This document shows, one piece after another, positions 5,423-6,182 of a stretch of DNA of 6,182 nt. The notes beneath the pieces are model-generated. The model did not search any database. It saw only the letters and a list, made by a program, of their open reading frames with translations, and was not told the DNA's origin. Source of the DNA: Actinomycetes bacterium (lineage in GTDB: Bacteria; Actinomycetota; Actinomycetes; JAHEKZ01); NCBI GenBank assembly GCA_027117675.1, contig JAJAYM010000185.1, forward strand, positions 1 to 6,182. Reading direction: 5' to 3'. Position 1 is the first letter of the stretch. Every line of letters starts with the position of its first letter. The translations under genes were made by a program, and so were the position numbers.

Positions 5423-6182
5423 GTGAACCCGCCCGACTCACCAGACGCGCGCGACTCCGAGCACGCACGGCCCCGGCCACCCGCTGTCATCGCTGGCGAG
5501 GCGGCAGCGCTCCGCGCCGAGACCTCCCAAGAGCTGATCCTCGACCCGCACGCGGCAGCGTTCTTCGACATCGATAACACCATCGTCAGGGGCGCGTCCC
5601 TCTTTCACCTCGCCAGAGGGCTCGCGAAGCGCAAGTTCTTCACCTTCGGGGACGTCAGCTCGTTCGCCTGGAAGCATGCCAAGTTTCGCGTCGCTGGCCG
5701 TGAAGACACCGACGACATCGCTTCAGTCATCGACGCCGCACTCAGCTTCGTCGCCGGCCACGATGTGGAGGAAGTCGTCTCACTCGGCGACGAGATCTTC
5801 GACGAGCGCATCGAAGACAAGTTGTACGCGCAGACCATCGAGCTGACCCTCGCGCACCTGCGGGCGGGTCAACGCGTCTGGCTCGTGTCCGCTGCCCCCG
5901 TCGAGATGGCGGCGCTCATCGCACGCAAGCTCGAGCTGACCGGCGCCCTGGGCACGGTCTCAGAGATCGTCAACGGCAAGTACACCGGCAAACTTGCTGG
6001 CGCACCGCTGCACGGCCCGGCTAAGGCCGAAGCGGTCCGAGCCCTCGCCGAACGCGAAAACCTCGACCTCAGGCTGTGCTCGGCCTACTCCGACTCGTCG
6101 AACGACATCCCGATGTTGTCGTTGGTGGGCCAGCCGGTCGCGATCAACCCGGACGCCGCACTGCGGAGGCCCGCACGCCCCC
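5423..6182 (+). CDS. HAD-IB family (SerB-like) phosphatase, 3' end outside window
   Basis: The frame stays open to the last base, giving 253 residues so far. It belongs to HAD subfamily IB, which includes phosphoserine phosphatase-like enzymes and several phosphatases of unknown substrate. Motif I is FFDIDNTIVRG, with nucleophile Asp49 and general acid Asp51. Motif II is LVSAAP with Ser156, motif III has Lys201 in GPAKAEAV, and motif IV is YSDSSNDIPML with Asp224 and Asp228. The helical cap lies between motifs I and II (about 60-150), as in type IB. The full catalytic set is present, so phosphate-ester hydrolysis through an aspartyl-phosphate is expected; the substrate is unknown. About 42 polar and Ala-rich residues precede motif I, longer than in many relatives. 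GTG 5423 is the only start I can support, since no ATG or GTG lies between it and motif I. No membrane acyltransferase fusion is visible within the window. Confidence 0.94.
   Translation, partial: MNPPDSPDARDSEHARPRPPAVIAGEAAALRAETSQELILDPHAAAFFDIDNTIVRGASLFHLARGLAKRKFFTFGDVSSFAWKHAKFRVAGREDTDDIASVIDAALSFVAGHDVEEVVSLGDEIFDERIEDKLYAQTIELTLAHLRAGQRVWLVSAAPVEMAALIARKLELTGALGTVSEIVNGKYTGKLAGAPLHGPAKAEAVRALAERENLDLRLCSAYSDSSNDIPMLSLVGQPVAINPDAALRRPARP

Noticed and set aside
4978..5838. Minus-strand ORFs opposite the CAP and HAD genes
   Set aside because: No recognisable domain or ribosome binding site; they mirror the codon periodicity of the plus-strand genes.
1..6182. CRISPR array, tRNA or rRNA gene, transposase, integrase or phage gene
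   Set aside because: No regularly spaced repeats, cloverleaf, conserved rRNA segments or mobile-element proteins were seen on either strand, so mobility of the left block rests on composition and decay only.

Overview
The window looks like a high-GC actinobacterial chromosome. The signs are GTG starts, a TAnnnT box sitting exactly where a leaderless start would need it, an actinobacterial-style ECF sigma factor, a secreted CAP protein and an HAD-IB hydrolase. The sigma factor and its short downstream partner remind me of Nocardioidaceae (Nocardioides and relatives), but that placement is a judgement from sequence style, not a search result.

The window has two halves. The left half (1 to about 2650) is visibly less GC-rich and carries decaying genes. 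First comes an ECF sigma factor remnant with an internal deletion and a frameshift. Next is a short partner ORF, also frameshifted, whose second half appears to run in frame into the start of a complete secreted sulfatase (767-2185). Convergent to the sulfatase is a fragment of a trypsin-fold serine protease that keeps the His and probably the Asp of the triad but has lost the Ser half (2253-2525, minus). Only the sulfatase looks functional there.

The right half (about 2660 to 6182) is intact, compact and very GC-rich. On the minus strand, a fatty-acid-type acyl-CoA ligase (2908-4506) overlaps a small glutaredoxin-like protein (2660-2911) by four bases. Divergent from these, on the plus strand, are a secreted CAP-domain (YkwD/SCP-like) protein (4598-5299) and an HAD-IB family phosphatase (5423 onward) that runs off the end of the window.

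The main story is the contrast between a decayed, lower-GC accessory block with one surviving sulfatase and an adjoining housekeeping-like block. I see no CRISPR array, tRNA, rRNA, transposase or phage gene, and no convincing new multi-gene system. The most unusual point is that the sulfatase signal peptide may derive from the second half of the sigma-linked partner gene.
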